Positions 41,275 through 45,116 of a DNA stretch of 45,116 nucleotides are shown here, in pieces. A program made the position numbers and the translations under genes. Origin of the DNA: an uncultured Acetobacteraceae bacterium (GTDB taxonomy: Bacteria; Pseudomonadota; Alphaproteobacteria; Acetobacterales; Acetobacteraceae); assembly GCA_903924985.1 (NCBI GenBank), contig CAIYDT010000132.1, forward strand, positions 1 to 45,116, given 5' to 3'. Below the pieces are notes generated by a model. It ran no database searches and was not told where the DNA came from. It saw only the letters and a list, made by a program, of their open reading frames with translations. Every line of letters begins with the position of its first letter. Within the stretch, counting starts at the first letter, position 1.

Positions 41275-42039
41275 TCAATCGATCCAGGCGCCGCCGTTCA
41301 CGTCCAGGATTTCCCCGGTCGTGAAGCTTGCCTGCTCGCCCGCCAGATAGGCGACGGCATCCGCGATCTCCTCGGGGCGGCCCAGGCGCCCCACCGGCAG
41401 CAAGGTCTTGATGCTGTCGGGCAGATTCACTGTCATGGCCGAGGCGATGGGGCCGGGAGCCACGCAGTTCACGGTGATGCCCTCAGCGGCGAGTTCCTTC
41501 GCCAGATACAGCGTCATCGCGTGCACCCCGGCCTTCGCCGAACCGTAAGCCACGTTCCCCGCGCGATCCTGATCCGCGCGATTGATCCAGGGCCGTGGGT
41601 TGCCGCCGTTCTTCGCCAGCAGGGAGCCGATGTTGACGATCCGCCCGTAGCCGGCCTTGCGCATCGCCGGAATAACCGCCTGGCACGAGAAAAAAACGCC
41701 CTTCATGTTGATCGCCATGACGCGGTCCCACTCGGCCTCGGCCAGGGTCTCGGCGTTCCCCACGGACACCACGCCGGCGACGGTGACCAGGATATCGACC
41801 TTGCCGAACGTGGCGAGGGTCCGGTCCACCATGCCCACCAGCGATTGCCGGTCGGTCACGTCGACGGTCAGGTCCAGTACCTTCCGGCCCGCCGCGGCAA
41901 CCTCGGCAGCCACATCGGCGCAGCCGCGCCGGCCGGCGAGGCACAGGTCAGCACCCTCGGCCGCGAACCGGCGCGCAATGGCGCCGCCGATGCCTCCGGC
42001 CGCGCCGGTGATGATGGCAACCCGTCCAGCCAGCCGCAT
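41275..42039 (-). CDS. Short-chain dehydrogenase/reductase (SDR), first gene of the minus-strand operon
   Basis: The 254-residue classical SDR has the cofactor motif TGAAGGIG at 11-18, catalytic Ser139, Tyr165 and Lys169 (YGSAKAG), and the C-terminal GEILDVNGGAWID. The usual NNAG motif reads TVAG (about 86-89), a mild departure. The ATG at 42039 has a purine-rich GAGGGAAA upstream; a longer open frame to 43218 is antisense to ileS. It heads the set SDR, TcuA-like dehydrogenase, NTF2-like, GMC, a group of three oxidoreductases that may carry out successive oxidations of one hydroxy compound (inference). Confidence 0.9.
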   Translation of the reverse strand: MRLAGRVAIITGAAGGIGGAIARRFAAEGADLCLAGRRGCADVAAEVAAAGRKVLDLTVDVTDRQSLVGMVDRTLATFGKVDILVTVAGVVSVGNAETLAEAEWDRVMAINMKGVFFSCQAVIPAMRKAGYGRIVNIGSLLAKNGGNPRPWINRADQDRAGNVAYGSAKAGVHAMTLYLAKELAAEGITVNCVAPGPIASAMTVNLPDSIKTLLPVGRLGRPEEIADAVAYLAGEQASFTTGEILDVNGGAWID

Positions 42040-42240
42040 GATCGTTTCCCTCTTCCACGTTGCACCCACGATGCCCGCTCGGCGCACGGCGGTCCAGATC
42101 GGCCTTGACCTCACCGCACCGCACAACGCATGGTCCCGCCCATGGCAACCGTGTACAAGCAGGCGCGAATTACCGGCCCGGTGGCTTCCTAAGCCCCGGG
42201 ACCCGACCCATGCCCTGACCCAAGACTGCTCGGAATTGCC

Positions 42241-45024
<2,784 letters not shown>

Positions 45025-45050
45025 CGTTGGGCACGCGCGGCGACTCTTTT

Positions 45051-45116
45051 TTCGTCATCCTCGGGCTTGACCCGAGGACTGCCCTCACCGCCGGCGTTTG
45101 TGGCGGTCCTCGGGTC
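45051..45116 (+). repeat. Palindromic intergenic repeat, copy 2 (runs to the window edge)
   Basis: The core is CCTCGGG-CTTGA-CCCGAGG (45059-45077), matching copy 1 near 17.0 kb. It is followed by a longer inverted pair: GACCCGAGGAC (45069-45079) is complementary to GTCCTCGGGTC at the very end (45106-45116), with a 26-base G/C-rich loop. A run of T precedes it. It may form a stem at the 3' end of the ileS mRNA; the element continues beyond the window. Confidence 0.7.

Overview
The window is about 45 kb of a G+C-rich chromosome with tightly packed genes, many 4-base start/stop overlaps (ATGA, GTGA, TGATG) and strong purine-rich ribosome binding sites. Two perfect TTAA-N7-TTAAC boxes (CtrA type), the complete ileS and many catabolic families point to an alphaproteobacterium. 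Acetobacteraceae/Rhodospirillales is my best guess; this is inference, because no rRNA or other taxonomic marker is present. I saw no tRNA, rRNA, CRISPR array, integrase or insertion sequence.

Layout. 1-5.0 kb: a polysaccharide-deacetylase remnant, a DMT-family exporter divergent from an MmgE/PrpD protein, a FlaG-like protein overlapping a GT4 glycosyltransferase (CtrA-type box upstream), and an HpcH/HpaI aldolase. 5.0-10.9 kb: an orphan membrane protein, then a plus-strand operon of a vestigial FAD-protein N-terminus, two tandem paralogous solute-binding proteins, a DapA-fold protein without the usual catalytic Lys and Tyr, and an MFS transporter. 10.9-14.0 kb (minus): a SAM methyltransferase with its own CtrA-type box, a cupin, and an enoyl-CoA hydratase/HMG-CoA lyase pair. 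14.1-18.2 kb (plus): a TRAP transporter (small permease, large permease, binding protein) followed by a class III CoA-transferase. Together with the divergent hydratase/lyase pair this could take up, activate and cleave a branched dicarboxylic acid (inference).

18.2-26.1 kb (minus) is the most interesting part. It is a six-gene operon resembling hydrogenase-4/formate hydrogenlyase (hyfB-hyfC-hyfE-hyfF-hyfG-hyfI), preceded by a small ORF with a strong ribosome binding site and followed by a pentapeptide-repeat gene. The membrane (NuoL/H/K/N-like) subunits and the FeS subunit look intact. The catalytic-type subunit HyfG has lost three of the four Ni-Fe cysteines (Ser213, Ser216, Ser500; only Cys503 remains). 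No ferredoxin subunit, formate dehydrogenase or hyp maturation gene is present in the window. It is therefore very unlikely to be a hydrogenase and fits the poorly understood 'energy-converting hydrogenase related' (Ehr) class of complex-I relatives.

26.1-34.6 kb (minus, except pfkB): an overlapping set of AAHS-type MFS transporter, LLM flavin monooxygenase-like protein and Liv-type binding protein; an AIM24 protein; an RraA-like protein; a PfkB phosphofructokinase; a truncated PhyH dioxygenase; YciB; and a second LLM protein. 34.7-42.0 kb: a plus-strand SDR/CoA-transferase/M20 amidohydrolase operon converging on a minus-strand operon of SDR, FAD-dependent dehydrogenase (TcuA/FrdA-like), NTF2-like protein and GMC oxidoreductase. 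42.2-45.0 kb: ileS, followed by a copy of a palindromic intergenic repeat also found near 17.0 kb.

Overall this looks like an accessory-rich, catabolic stretch of chromosome with three decayed genes, one housekeeping gene and one energy-conversion complex of unclear function.
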